Positions 26,907 through 39,500 of a stretch of DNA of 64,000 bases are shown in pieces (the stretch's first letter is position 1; every line of letters begins with the position of its first letter). Below the pieces are notes generated by a model. The model did not search any database, was not told the origin of the DNA, and saw only the letters and a program-made list of their open reading frames with translations. The position numbers and the translations under genes are program-made. The stretch is from CAZPWF01 sp964610775 (lineage in GTDB: Bacteria; Patescibacteriota; Saccharimonadia; Saccharimonadales; JACQNP01). The DNA is taken from contig CAZSZC010000001.1 in assembly GCA_964610775.1 (NCBI GenBank), forward strand, positions 1 to 64,000, read 5' to 3'.

Positions 26907-29900
26907 CATAGGTACTGCAGCCTCATCAGTGCCAATCACTATTGGTAACGCCACTGGTGGTACCATCACTATTGGTCAAAGCTCTGGTTCAGACCTAGTC
27001 CTTAATGATGCACAATGGAGCATCACTGGTGCTGGTGTCATCACTACAACTGGTAACATTAACGCTAACTCTGGTACGATCGCTACTAACCAAACCACTG
27101 GTGTTCTCTTCAACACTACTGCAACTACCGTCAACGCCTTTGGTGCTGCTAGTGCCATCAACCTTGGCGCCGCAGCAGGTAGCACCATTAACCTAGGTGG
27201 CACAGCTGGTACAAGCGGTGGTACCCAAACTATCCAGACTATTAACCAATCTGCTGCTTCTACTAACTCAGCATCTCTAAGTATAAAGACGGGTAACGCT
27301 GGTGGTGCAAGTAGTACCGCTGGTAACGTCACATTAGATGTCGGTACCAGTATTACTGGTAACGGCTCAATCCTTATTGGTACCGCAGCTCGCACCCAGA
27401 CCATCACTATTGGTAACGCCACTGGTGGTGCTACTCGTGTTGGTCAAAACGGTGGCACTCTCCAACTAGACGGTACCAACTTCGATGTCTCAACTGCTGG
27501 TGTAGTCACTCTAGCTGGTGGCCAGACACAGGACATTAACACTGCAGTATCTGGTGGAGCAGGGGCTGCTATGGTCATCCAACCAGGTACCTCAACCGGT
27601 GCATCAAGCAATGGTGCAGCAACAACCATAAAGGGTGGAGATGGTTCCGGTACTACATCAGTTACTGGTGGTGCTCTAACTCTACAAGGTGGTTCTGCTA
27701 CTGGTGCATCAGGTACCAGGAATGGTGGGAACGTAAGCATCCAAGCTGGTAGCGGCGCAACAGCTAACGGTTCAATCTCTATTGGTACTTCCACGACCAC
27801 TGGAGTGACTATTGGGAGTAACGGTGCGGCTGGCAACACTATTGACATTGATGCCGGTACGGGTGCATCTGCCATAGAGATTGGTAATACCAACACCGCT
27901 CACGGTATCCAAATTGGCTCAAATGCTACCGGTGACAATGACATCCTCCTTGGTGGCGCTAACGCCGGTTCAACTGTCACTATTGAAGGTGGCACGGCTG
28001 CATCTGCAATCCAGATCGGTAACGGCGCAACAGCTCACGGCATTCAGATTGGTAGCGGTGCAGGTGTCAATACCATCGTACTTGGTAGCACTAATACGAC
28101 ATCAGCACTCACTCTTAACGCTGGTACAGGCAACCTCAACATAGGTAACGACTCGGTTGCTAAGACTACCACCATTAACATTGGTGCAGACAGCACTGGT
28201 GCTGATCTTGTTGCTATCGGTTCAGCTAACGCATCATCTACTTTCACCGCAGAATCTGGCACCGGCACAACCTCACTCTTCAACGGCGCTACCGCTCATA
28301 CTGTAAACTTTGGTACTGGCGCAGCAGTACAGACTATTACTATCGGCTCCACGAACTCCACCAGCGCACTAACACTTCAGGCTGGTACAGGTACCATTGG
28401 CATCGGAAATGACTCAGTTGCTAAGACTACTACTATCGCTATCGGTGCGAACAGTACTGGCGCTGATCTAGTCTCTATTGGTTCAGCTAACGCATCGTCA
28501 ACGCTAACACTAGAAGCCGGCACAGCTGCTGGTGCTATCTTGATCGGTAACGGCGCAACAGCTCACGGTATAAAGATTGGTTCTGATGCCACCGGCGACA
28601 ACGACATTTTACTTGGGGCCAACAACGCCGGTTCTACTGTTACTATCGATGCAGGTACCGCCGCTACAGCTATCCAGATCGGTAATTCTACCTCAGCTCA
28701 TGGTATCCAAATTGGTAGCAACGCCACCGGCGACAACGACATCCTGCTCGGTGGTGCTAACGCTGGTTCAACTGTAACCATCGAAGCCGGCACAGCAGCA
28801 TCTGCAATTCAGATCGGTAACGGTGCCACTGCTCACGGTATCCAGATAGGTACTGGTGCAGCGGTACAGACGATAGTACTAGGTAGCACTAACACAACCA
28901 GCTCTACCATTATCCAAGCAGGTAGCACTGGTATCGGTCTAGTCGGTACATTAACTGGCGCGGCATCTGACTCACTACTATGTAAAGATGGTAGCAACAA
29001 AGTAACAACTTGTGGTGGCAACACACTCAGTGGCTACATAACACTTCAAAACGCCTATGCTAATGGCAACAGTATTACTACTAGCGATAACCGTAACATT
29101 GCCTTTAATCTCGCAGACACAACTACGGATGCAGACTTTATAGTAGACCTACTAGGTACGGGCAATACATTTGAAGTACGAGATGGCGGTAGTGCAGTAT
29201 TGACAGTTTCTGACGGTGGCAACACTACAATTACTGCTAATGGTGGAAGTAATGTTGGGCTAACGGTTAATAACGGAACGAGCACAGGCAATATTCTTCG
29301 GCTGCAAGACAACGGCACAGATGTTCTGACAGTAACTGACGGGGGAAACTTAAACTTCGGTAACTATGGCGCGCGAACTTTCGCACAGACATATAACAGT
29401 ACCAACACAACTGCTGCGGATGAATTCGCCCAACAGATTACAGTCGCTGATACAGGTGTAGTTAGCTCTGGTAATGACAATACGTGGGGTGAATATATAA
29501 GTGTAACTCGAACCGGTGCTGTTGGAGGTGCTATAGCTTCCTATGGTCTGCAAGCTATTGTAACTGGTGACACTGGTGGATCAAGTGCTGCAATGGGTGT
29601 AAGCGGTATTGGAAGAAACGCAGATAATATTTACGGTGTTACAGGAACGGTTGAAAATAGTACGGCAGGTACGGTAACTGCTGCCTACGGTTTTTACTCA
29701 ACTATTCAGAACACTTCAACCGGCACAATAACAGATGCCCACCAAGTATATGTGCAAAATGCCTACAATCCTGGAGGCACAATTACGAGAAATTATGGTT
29801 TGTATGTTCAGGCTCAGACCTCAGGCGTCAGTGACTATGGTGTCTATGTGGTTGACGCTGATACGGCAAGCTTAACCTTGGCGTCAAACGATGGCGATGC

Positions 29901-32900
29901 AGCAAGCGGTATAACCTTTGGCACGACTGGTGTAGTCAACCTTTACCGCTCGGCTGCAGATACGCTCAAGACAGATGACAAGTTCTTGGTACAGACCGCA
30001 ACTAATTCAACAAACGCTTTGACTGTAGCAAATGATGTCGGCACCACGCTACTAAATGTCGATACAAGCTCGACAAACAATAACCTGATTACCAACGGTG
30101 GGTTCGAGCAGAATACCACTGGCTGGGCAGTAAAGGGCAGTGCAAGTCTAGCAACTAGCACCGCGAAAGTGCGCGAAGGTAGCAATAGTTTGGCTGTAAC
30201 GACTACAGCTGTATCTGGTGATGGTACTAAATATAACTACGCGCTTGCAGCCAGCACTACCTATAACTTAACAATGTACTTAAGCAATGATCAAGTTCTA
30301 TCAGGAAACTACGAAGTTGGATATTCAAGTGATGGATCAACCGATACATCATGTTACTCAGGTATTTGGCTCGTTACAACGCGCTTCGAAAAGATTACTT
30401 GTACCTTTACGACGCCTGGGTCGGTTAGTGGCACAAGGTATATATACTTCAAACAAACTTCTGCACAGGCAAAAATAGTGTACATAGATGCAGTTCGACT
30501 AGAAACTGGCAGTACTTATGACCCATACCAGAATGGCACAGTTAGGCTCAACGGTGTGATTGATAATCCTGTCACGATTCGGACTTCTATGGGTTCAGCT
30601 GATGCATTCTCTATCTGGGGCCCACAGGATAGTGTTCCCGCTTTTGAGGTTAATAATGAGCAAGCAGCTATTACCTTGACTAATAACATTGGTTCGGGTG
30701 CAGCCATAGTTAATCTCAATCAGTACTCGAACGATATTCTTGGATCATATACAGTTGCCACAAAATATAGGGGTACTTATAACTCAAAGTCAGCCGTACA
30801 ATCTGGTGACAGTATATATGGAGTGGCGGCTTATGGCTATGATGGTACGGACGTCCAGGCTGGAGGTGCGCTTACTTTCGTAGTAGATGCAGCAGTATCG
30901 GCAGGCGTAGTACCAGTTGGGTTTAATGTAAATACAGGAAGTAGCGGTGGTGGGAGTACCCGTCTTAATATAACAAGCGGCGGGGCTACAACCATTACCG
31001 GTGGCACAGGCACAACCAAGGCATTAACAGTTAATAATTCAACATCAACAGGCAATATTTTTGAAGCTCAAGACAATGGTACGGCAGTCTTGACCATAGC
31101 CGATGGTGGTAACGTAACTGCAACGGGTGACTTGATAGTAAATGGCAGTGGTAGCCAAATCGCTGTTGGGTCAACGGCTTCTATAACCGCTAACACGATC
31201 GCTACATTTAGTGAGACATACACAAATACAAGCGGTACTCTTAATGGCCAGACAACAGGGATTACGCTTAACCCTGCATCTGCCTCTAGTGCTACAGCAA
31301 CTGCTGGAAGCTTTACTACCAATGTGTCTGGACAGAATCAAACAGGCTACTTGACTGGGGCATCGGGAACCGTTTTGAATAATGGCACCGGTATTGTTAG
31401 TTATGCATTTGGTACCGTAGGTGCGGTTGCCAATACTTCAACAGGCACTGTATCTATAGGTTATGGTGTGAATGGTGCAGTGCAGAATGCTGGGAATGGA
31501 ACCATTACACTCGGTACGGGTTTGACGGCACAGGTTATCAACGGTACAAACGGCTCAAGTACCAGCAATATTGGCACCGCTGCTGGTTTGTTTGTTGCCT
31601 CAGCAACAAGTGTTGGTACTGGAGCGATAACTACTAACTACGGCATTAATGTCCAGGCACAAACTGCTGGTGTAAGTGACTATGGTGTTCGTGTCGATGC
31701 AGCTGACACACAAACACTGTGGCTGTCTGGTAATGTTGACAGCACTACTGCAGCAGGTGGTATCGCCTTCGGTTCCACAGTCTTGCAACAAGCAAACCTT
31801 TATCGCTCTGCCAACCAAACATTGAAGACAGACAGTAACTTAGTAGTTGCTCAAGATGCTACTGTAAGTAGCCAGATCGCCGTTGGCTCGACCGCAGCGA
31901 TTACTTCAAACGTTGTAGCCGAAATCAAGGAAACATATACCGCTACAGGTGCTGTCACTGTAGGGGGAACTGAGAACTCTATAACCATAAACGCAGCTTC
32001 TAATTCAGCAGCAGCTACATACGGTAACGCAAGTACCGTTATTACTCAAGGTACGGCAATAAACTATACGCAAAATACAAATGACATAGGGCAAGCAGGA
32101 AGCGTCGCGGCATATTACCATAACGGTACCGGTACTGTTACAAGAGGTACAGGCTCATATAGTACACTCAGTAATCTGACATCTGGCACGATTACTACGG
32201 GCTCTGCACTTACTGGATATCTTGCAAATACAAGCACGGGTACCATTACTAATGCTTACGGCTTAAATGTTAGCATTGCAAACTCAAATGCAAGTGGTAC
32301 TATCACGTCTGCAAGCGGCATATATGTGGCAAGTGCATCGAACGCAGGTACTCTAACCAATAACTATGGTATCAATGTCCAAGCTCAAACAGCAGGTGCA
32401 ACTGACTACGGTATTTCTATCGCCGATGCTGGAAACTACACTTTATTCTTGGAATCAACTGGCAATAATGCTGCAAGTGGTATAACATTTGGCGCAACCA
32501 ACGGTGCTAATCTGTACCGCTCTGCTAACGATACTCTCAAGACAGATGATGCGTTTGTAATTGGTGGTTTAACTGAAACATTCAGCGGTGCATCAGGTAC
32601 TATTACGACTTCTACGGCTGGGGCTAACTTAACAGTAAGTACAGCTGCGGGTTCTGGCGCTGGTTCTGGTGGGCTTGTAACATTGCAGGCTGGCGCTGGA
32701 GGTGCAACTGGTGCCGGTGGTGGTGTGACTATAGCATCCGGTCAGGGTGGTGGAACCTCTGGCACTAACGGTACAGTTACTATACAAGGTACGGGTACAT
32801 TGGCAAGTGTAGCCGGAAACGGTACCGCTGCTTCTAACATATTGACTGTCACGTCTATGACCGGTGGTGCAACCTCAGGTACAACAGCACAAACAGCCGG

Positions 32901-35900
32901 TATTGGTTCTGGTATTTCAATGACACTTGGTAATGGTGGTGCAGCTACAGGAGCGAGTGGTGCAAACATTGGTGGAGCTGGCGGGGCATTCTCACTAACT
33001 GGTGGTACGGGTGGCGCTGTATCAAGCACGACCGCTGCTGCAACTGGTGGGGCGGGTAGTGCTATTACCCTGACAACTGGTACTGGTGGGGCGGCTACTG
33101 GTGCATCGGGTGCAACTGTAGGTGGCCAAGGTGGTCTATTAACCCTACAAGCTGGTGCAGGTGGAAACGTTACCAGTGCAACCGGTGCGTCCGGTCAGGG
33201 TGGTGCAATTGCTTTACAGGCAGGTAATGCTGGTACCGGTGGTACGACTGCCAAGAACGGTGGTGCAATTAACCTCACAGCTGGTACTGGTAACCTCGCT
33301 GGTACCGGTGGAACTATTGGTATCCTTGCTGGCCAAGGTGGTGCGACGGGTGCTGGTGGTGTCCTTCAACTACAGGGTGGTGCCGGCGGTGCAACTTCCG
33401 GTGCTGGTGGTGCTCTGAATCTTTACGGCGGTAACGCGACTGCTGGTGCATCGGCCGGCGGAAACGTTACTATACAGGGTGGTACGGCAGCGACAACTGG
33501 CGCAGGTGGTAATATTGCAATTACTGGTGGTTCTGCAGCAGCTAATGCTAGTTCGACGGGTGGTTACATTAATATTATCGCTGGTGCCGGTTCAAATACT
33601 GGCACTGGTACAGCGGGTGCTGCATTAACTATTAACTCTGGTGCGGGTCGTGGTTCAAATGCTAATGCCGGTGGGCTGATCACTATTCAGGCGGGTTCTG
33701 GTAGTGCAACTGGACAAGGTGGTGCAATTACTATCCAAGGCGGTACCGGTGGTACAACTTCAGGTTCTGGCGGTCTAGTAACAGTAAAGGGTGGTAACGC
33801 TGGTGTTACTAACGTAAATGGTGGGAACCTGCAACTTAGTGGCGGTACGCCTGTTGGCGGAACTGGTGTAATGGGTTCAGTTTTGATCGATACACCAACA
33901 TTCACAACTGCTACTTCTCAGAACTGTGCAAGCGCTGACTGTACAATCACTCAAGCTAATATCGATAGCAAGGGTGCAGTCATCGTGAGCTTCTCTAGTA
34001 CTGGATTTGAAGCTGCAATCCCTGATCCGTATATGACTACAGCCGGTAAGATCATATACGTTACCGCTGCTAATGGCACAAGTGATTTCACACTTTGTCT
34101 AAATGATGTAGTGGCTGGTGCAAGCTATGACGGAACCTGTAACACAACAACTGGTAATAGCATTTCTATGCGCGCCAACACCACAGCTACACTGATTTGG
34201 AATGGAAGTGACTGGACAGCTGCTGGTGCATCAAGTTCGACCGACCTCCAGGCTGCATATTCCAATACGTTGACCAGTGCTGGTGGTGCCGAGCTCCTAC
34301 TAAACGCTCCTGGTGGTAACGCTGATGGTCTAACCATCCGAAACAATACCACAACTGCCATAACGGGCGCCTTATTAGAAGTACAAACTTCAGCTGCTGG
34401 TAATCTGGTAAGTGTAAATAATAATGCTACCGAATATGCGGCTAATGGTGGCGCCGAAACTGCTGGTGGAACTTCAACAACCTTCCCAGCAAACACCTGG
34501 AGTGCCTCTGCAACTGGTGGTACGCAGGCAACTGTTTCAAGAACCGTAACATCAACCGAGTTTGCAACTGGTCAAGCCGCTGTAAAAGTTGTTACTACTG
34601 GCGCGACGACTGCTAACCAGGGTGCAGCTGATCAGATTGCCGTAAACGGCACCAACACAGCCTTAACAGCAAACTTGAAATACTATGTATCATTCACTGT
34701 TCGTGGTACCACTAACTTCTCTACACTCGACGTTGTTTACTCTAGAGATGGTACCAATACCTCAACAACAAGTTGTGCCACTGGCAAGACCGTTACACAG
34801 ACAAACTATAGCCGAATTACCTGTAGCTTCACTGCCCCAAGTAGTGGCATTACGTCTTCTAACGCGATCTTTATCCGTCAAAGCGATAGCAACACAGTCG
34901 CTAAGACATTCTACATTGATAACCTGAGTGTTAATGTTAGTGCCGATGTTAACCATGCTGTAGATGGAGATGTTGACAGTGCACTTGGAACGAATTGGAC
35001 TGCCTTTGGTGCAGGTACTACTGTGACTCGAAGCACAACTACTATCTATAACACTAGCGGTGCAGTGCAGGTAGATACGACCAACAACACTGATCGAGGC
35101 GTGACTAATAATCTAGCAACTAGCCCATCGACTAGCACGCAATATCTTGTGACATTCTATGCCAAGCTATCCAGTGGTAGCTTTACGGATATAAGGGTTC
35201 GCTACTCACGTGATGGTGGTACAAACTTTGTGAGCTGTACCGATTACAATACACAAACCCTTACTACTTCTGGCTGGACTAAGATTACATGTGTTCTCAC
35301 AACAGACAGCTCAGCTCCAAGTAACCCTGACCTGATCATTGATCAGCCAACGGCTCCTGGAAGTACACGAACTTTCTATGTTGACGCGCTATCACTTACA
35401 CTTAACCAAAATACTGCATCAAATTTCCAAATTGGTGGTGCAAATAAGGGTGGCCCAACAACACTTCTTACTCTGGATCGTGCGTCTACTGCGCCAATCG
35501 CAGATAACAACGATTCTTACCTGGGGAGCATGTACTACGACACGACGAGCGGTCGCATTCAATGTTACGAAGCTGACGGTTGGGGTGCTTGTGGAGCTGC
35601 TCCTGACAACATCGTGAACTTGAACCCAGAGTATGCGGGTGCAGTACTAAATGGTACTGGTGTGGGTACAATGACAACTGACTTCTGTTCTAATGACACC
35701 GCATTATCCGTTAATTCGACACTATGTAGCACGGGTCAGGCTAAGAACTACTATAAGTGGAATTCACCGCAAGCTACCACTCAGACGTATAGCATCTATG
35801 TTACCTACCAACTGCCTGCTACCTTCAAGGGTTTCTCTAGTGATGATACAGTTCAGCTAACCGGTAGGGTAGACAATACAACGAACGCGTCTGTTACATA

Positions 35901-36147
35901 CGAAATGTACAAGAGTACTGGTTCTGCGGTTACGCAGTGTGGTACCGGTGAAACAGATGTTATTACTGGCGGCGGCGGATCAGCAAATACCTGGTATACC
36001 TACGGTGTCAATGGTAATGAATCAACTGGCTGTAGTTTCAGCAATAGTTCAGCTGGTAATTTCGTCATCTTCAAGATTAATCTAAAAGCAAAAAGCAATG
36101 CCAGCGCGTATGTAAGTACTTTGAGCTTTACCACGACGGGTCAGTAG
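26907..36147 (+). CDS. Giant surface fibre protein, C-terminal part (after the assembly gap)
   Basis: About 3079 residues to a TAG stop. In order: fibre repeats; a tandem block of AHGIQIGSNATGDNDILLGG-type units (27880-28880); four YG...LYRSA modules; a carbohydrate-binding-like module starting NLITNGGFEQNTTGW (about 30085-30515); a Gly/Ala/Thr repeat (32640-33880); two more such modules (about 34440-34940 and 34960-35415); then YYDTTSGRIQCYEADGWGAC and a terminal domain of about 180 residues. With the left part it makes about 4755 codons. There is no sortase motif; anchoring is through the N-terminal TM. Glycan or host-surface binding is inferred from the modules. Confidence 0.8.
27880..28880 (+). 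repeat. Tandem fibre repeat block (AHGIQIG / GDNDILLG units)
   Basis: Units of about 45 residues alternate AHGIQIGSNATGDNDILLGG with STVTIEGGTAASAIQIGNGA, and IGNDSVAKTTTINIGADS with STGADLVAIGSANASS. The DNA copies are very similar and rich in ACC/ATC/AAC codons. Confidence 0.85.
29791..29994 (+). repeat. Fibre module, copy 2
   Basis: NYGLYVQAQTSGVSDYGV to NLYRSAADTLKTDDKFLV. Confidence 0.8.
31636..31848 (+). repeat. Fibre module, copy 3
   Basis: NYGINVQAQTAGVSDYGV to NLYRSANQTLKTDSNLVV. It shares RVDAADTQTLWLSGN with copy 1. Confidence 0.8.
32362..32568 (+). repeat. Fibre module, copy 4
   Basis: NYGINVQAQTAGATDYGI to NLYRSANDTLKTDDAFVI, only about 510 nt after copy 3. Confidence 0.8.
32640..33880 (+). 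repeat. Gly/Ala/Thr low-complexity fibre repeat
   Basis: About 410 residues of short units such as GGAITIQGGTGGTTSGSGG and GGALNLYGGNATAGASAGG, with a beta-strand (xLxLxAG) every 14-20 residues separated by Gly-rich turns. The pattern suggests a repetitive beta fibre; no structure was modelled. Confidence 0.85.
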
Positions 36148-36208
36148 ATTATGAGAACAACTAAAAAACTTTCAACTATGCAATCAAATACAATACTCCT
36201 AAGCCATT

Positions 36209-36235
36209 CGTTCGGTGGCTTATCACCACCGAACG
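36209..36235. repeat. Perfect 10-bp hairpin after the giant fibre gene
   Basis: CGTTCGGTGG, a 7-nt loop and CCACCGAACG, 62 nt after the stop. There is no T-run, so it is at best an atypical terminator. Confidence 0.65.
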
Positions 36236-36401
36236 GGCCCTGTCGTTAAGCGATTTGGCATCTCGCAGCAAAATCACTTTTCCCGGGTGGTTTTAGAAAG
36301 CTAATGCCGCGTGAAAGGTGACCAAAACAAAAACCTCTTTGTGCCACTCACACAAGAGTGGACATCTCTTATACAAAAATAAAAACCCCAAAAAAACAAA
36401 A

Positions 36402-36450
36402 AATACCTCATCGCTGGCTAAATTCCATTCCTTAGCCAGCGAGAGGTATT
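36402..36450. repeat. 49-nt long-arm hairpin
   Basis: AATACCTC plus CGCTGGCTAA (36402-36421) pairs with TTAGCCAGCG plus GAGGTATT (36432-36450), interrupted by a small internal bulge, around a 10-nt loop. An A-rich tract precedes it on the plus strand, so it could terminate minus-strand transcription. Confidence 0.75.
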
Positions 36451-36509
36451 GCTTTATCAATCAGGTTAATTTTGACCATTTGGTCTGGTAGAAATTAGGC
36501 AAAAATTGC

Positions 36510-36515
36510 TATAAT
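36510..36515 (+). promoter_or_regulatory. -10 box of the Kelch-protein gene
   Basis: Consensus TATAAT with no clear -35. It implies a leader of about 47 nt containing AGGTAGGG as a ribosome site before the ATG at 36569. Confidence 0.5.
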
Positions 36516-36568
36516 ACCACTAAACATTAGGGGAACGACCACTAAGGTAGGGAAAACGTAAATTATAA

Positions 36569-39500
36569 ATGGAAAACAGGTATAGCAGGAGTAATACTCG
36601 CTACCGTCCACCAGAATCTACTGGTGTCTCTACTGAAGTTGCCAAAACACAAGAGAGTGCAACCATACACAGTGATCAAAAACCAGCTCCGTTACCCCCT
36701 AAAAAAGACCGTAAAAAATCTGTAAAAATGAAGCGATTTGCTCGCAGGGATAATATACTCGTAATTCGTTTACCAGGATTTATAAAAAGGCCACTAGATT
36801 TTGCTGCTCGTCATAAAGTCATGTCAAGGTTAGTTTGTGTATTACTGGCATTATTACTTCTAGTAACAATTTTTTACGAGGCGTTTAATGCTCAATTCAA
36901 GAGTCTTCAGTACAAGCTATCACCGAAAGCCGAAGCTCTTATTGGGAAAAGTAACGATCAATATGCTGAGAAGCTGCAATTTGACCAAAAGAGTCAAGTT
37001 TATCAGTATAACCAAGGCTACAAAGTTAGCTCGGGGGACATAGCTGGTCAAACCTCGGGGCCAAAGTTTTCGGCTACATTTAATGATGATCCAAACAAAG
37101 GGGTCCAGATCACTGATCCTCAATACGGCACAAGTATTACTATTAAGCCAAAGTTTAGACTAGAATCTCCCCGTAAAGAAGTAAATAGGTTGGTGTATCC
37201 ACTATTTGGCAAAGAGGCAGCTAAGGTTTTAACTCTTCGTGCTGGCAGCATGAAAGAGGATATAGTATTAGAGAAGTCTTATGGTGATTCCATGAAGTTC
37301 GATTACGAACTTGTTTTACCAAAAGAGCTAGAATCGCGCGTAGAATCGGATGGGTCTCTCGGGTTCTATGGACCGGATAACACAGCTTTACTGGGCAACG
37401 TTACTACGTCTAATGACCAGGACGCACAGTTGCTTGATAAAGCGCGTACTAATGCTAAAAAAACCAAGTTAATTTTTAGCATGCCAGCTCCTTATATAAA
37501 AGAGTTTGCCGTAAAGGTACCGAAAAAGACGGCGAAGTTTGAATTGAATGGCAATATATTGACCCTAAAAGCCGAGCAGTTAAATAACCTACGGTACCCG
37601 ATAAGTATTGACCCGAGCGTATATATCGAAACGGCAGCCAAACTAATGCGTGGGAATAATGAAACAAACACTGACTTTGATGTTGATAACGAACTAGTTC
37701 AAAAGAGTCAAACTACTGGTGCTCGTATAGATGCCTGGTCTAGCACAAACAACTTGAGTAACCCAACTTGGGGTCAGGGAACGGCGGTTGCTGGGGGGTT
37801 TATATATTCCGCGGGTGGAGTTGTTGGTAGCGCTGTAAATACTGTGACTTACTATTCTGCTGGTACCACCTCTTGGTCAGTGCCAGCAGGTGTAACATCT
37901 ATAACGATTCAGACTTGGGGCGCTGGCGGCGGCGGTGGCACAAATAATGGTTCTGGATCAGGTGGTAATGGCGGCGGCGGTGGCTATGCTAAGGGAGTAG
38001 TTACGGTAACGCCAGGAGATAGTATTTCCATTGCTGTTGGAAGTGGCGGTGCTAAAGCTGCCGGAAATCTAAGTGGTGGTAAAGGTGGAGGGTACACTGC
38101 AGTTACAAATACCACCACGGCAACTTTACTAATGAAGGCTGGCGGTGGCGGCGGTGGCGGTGGCGGTCGTGGTAGCGGTAATGGTGGTGCCGGTGGTGCC
38201 GGTGGTGGCGCAAGCGGCATAATAGGTTCAAATGGTAGCGGTACTAGCCCTGGTGGGCGAGGAGGGCCTGGTCTGGCTGGCTCAGCTGGTGCTGGTGGCA
38301 CTGCTGGTACAGGTGGCGCTGCTGGTGCTGCTGGTGCTGCCGATGCTGGTGGTAATGCAGCTGGAGGTGCCACTTGTGCCACCGCAGGGTCGGGTACAGG
38401 AGGTGCTGGCGGAACTGGCGGCGGCGGAAGTGGTGGTGCCATCACATCAACATGTGCCAATGGCGGTGGCGGTGGTGGAGGTCGTTATGGCGGCGGTGGC
38501 GGTGGTAGCACTACGACAAATAACCGTGGTGGCGGCGGCGGCGGCGGCGGGAGTGATTATGTGACTGGCTCCAGCCAGGTTGAAACAGCTGGTTCTGGTA
38601 CCGCCCCTGGAAACAGTGGTGACTCAAATAGAAACGGTGCTGGTACAGGCGGTACCGGCGGAAGTACATCGACTGCAACTAATGGTGCCGACGGGGGCGT
38701 GGTAATAACTTATACAACCAGTGGCACGGGTATTACCGATTCACTCCATTGGGCAAAATTTAATACCTCTACTAACGCGATTGAAAGCCCAAACCCCGGA
38801 ACTGGGGCATGTAGTGGATGGTGTACTAATAGTGCCTATAATTTGCCGGCCTCGCTTAAAGACCTATCACTAGTTGCTTATAATGGTTTCTTGTATGCGA
38901 TTGGTGGTGCTAATTCTGGTGGTACACCGCAAACTACCGTATATATTGCTAAAATTGGCGCCAATGGCGAGCCGCAATTATGGCACCCTAGTGGAGGCAC
39001 CCCGGTCTATTGGTATACAGATACTGCTTTGAGTGCAGCTCGTAGTAAATTCGCAGCGGTAGCTTACAACAACAAACTTTACATATTGGGAGGATTGACT
39101 ACAAGTAGTACGCTCCTAAGTAGCAATACCGTACAGTATGCAACAATCAATCCTATGGGTACCTTGTCAACCTGGACAAGCACTGGTATGTCTGCATTGT
39201 CGTCAGCAAGGTACGGGTTAGCTGCTCAGATTTATAACGACACCATATATGTTATAGGTGGTGACGCTACATTTACGGGTAGCCCAATTACTACTGTTGA
39301 GTATGCAAAGCTTAACAGTGATGGCACTATGAATAGTTGGGTTACCACAAGCAGTTTAGCTACCTCTGGCCGACTTACTATGGGCGGAAGTTTTAGTGCC
39401 ATCTTGTCTGGTTATATTTATGTCGGGGGAGGATGTACGGCTGTTAATGGCAGTGGATATTGTACAAGTATTGCAAGTGATGTTCAGCTTGCCAGTATAA

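Larger units (their letters stand above)
36148..36568 (+). other. 421-nt intergenic region with three hairpins
   Basis: No gene was found. It contains hairpins at 36209-36235, 36344-36361 (CCACTC/GAGTGG) and 36402-36450, an A-rich tract in between, and a -10 box at 36510 for the next gene. Confidence 0.6.

Noticed and set aside
27880..28880. Possible CRISPR-like repeat array
   Set aside because: The repeats are in frame, vary by codon, have no unique spacers of fixed length and encode a continuous protein.
15849..36450. Insertion sequence ends
   Set aside because: Arms of the different hairpins share no sequence, and no transposase or target duplications were found.
37984..38460. Minus-strand Pro/Ala-rich frame opposite the Gly-rich domain
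   Set aside because: It is the complement of GGT/GGC repeats. Long open antisense frames are expected there and it has no start signal. The same holds for antisense frames at 23279-23836, 25544-26017, 26976-27896 and 45445-45900.
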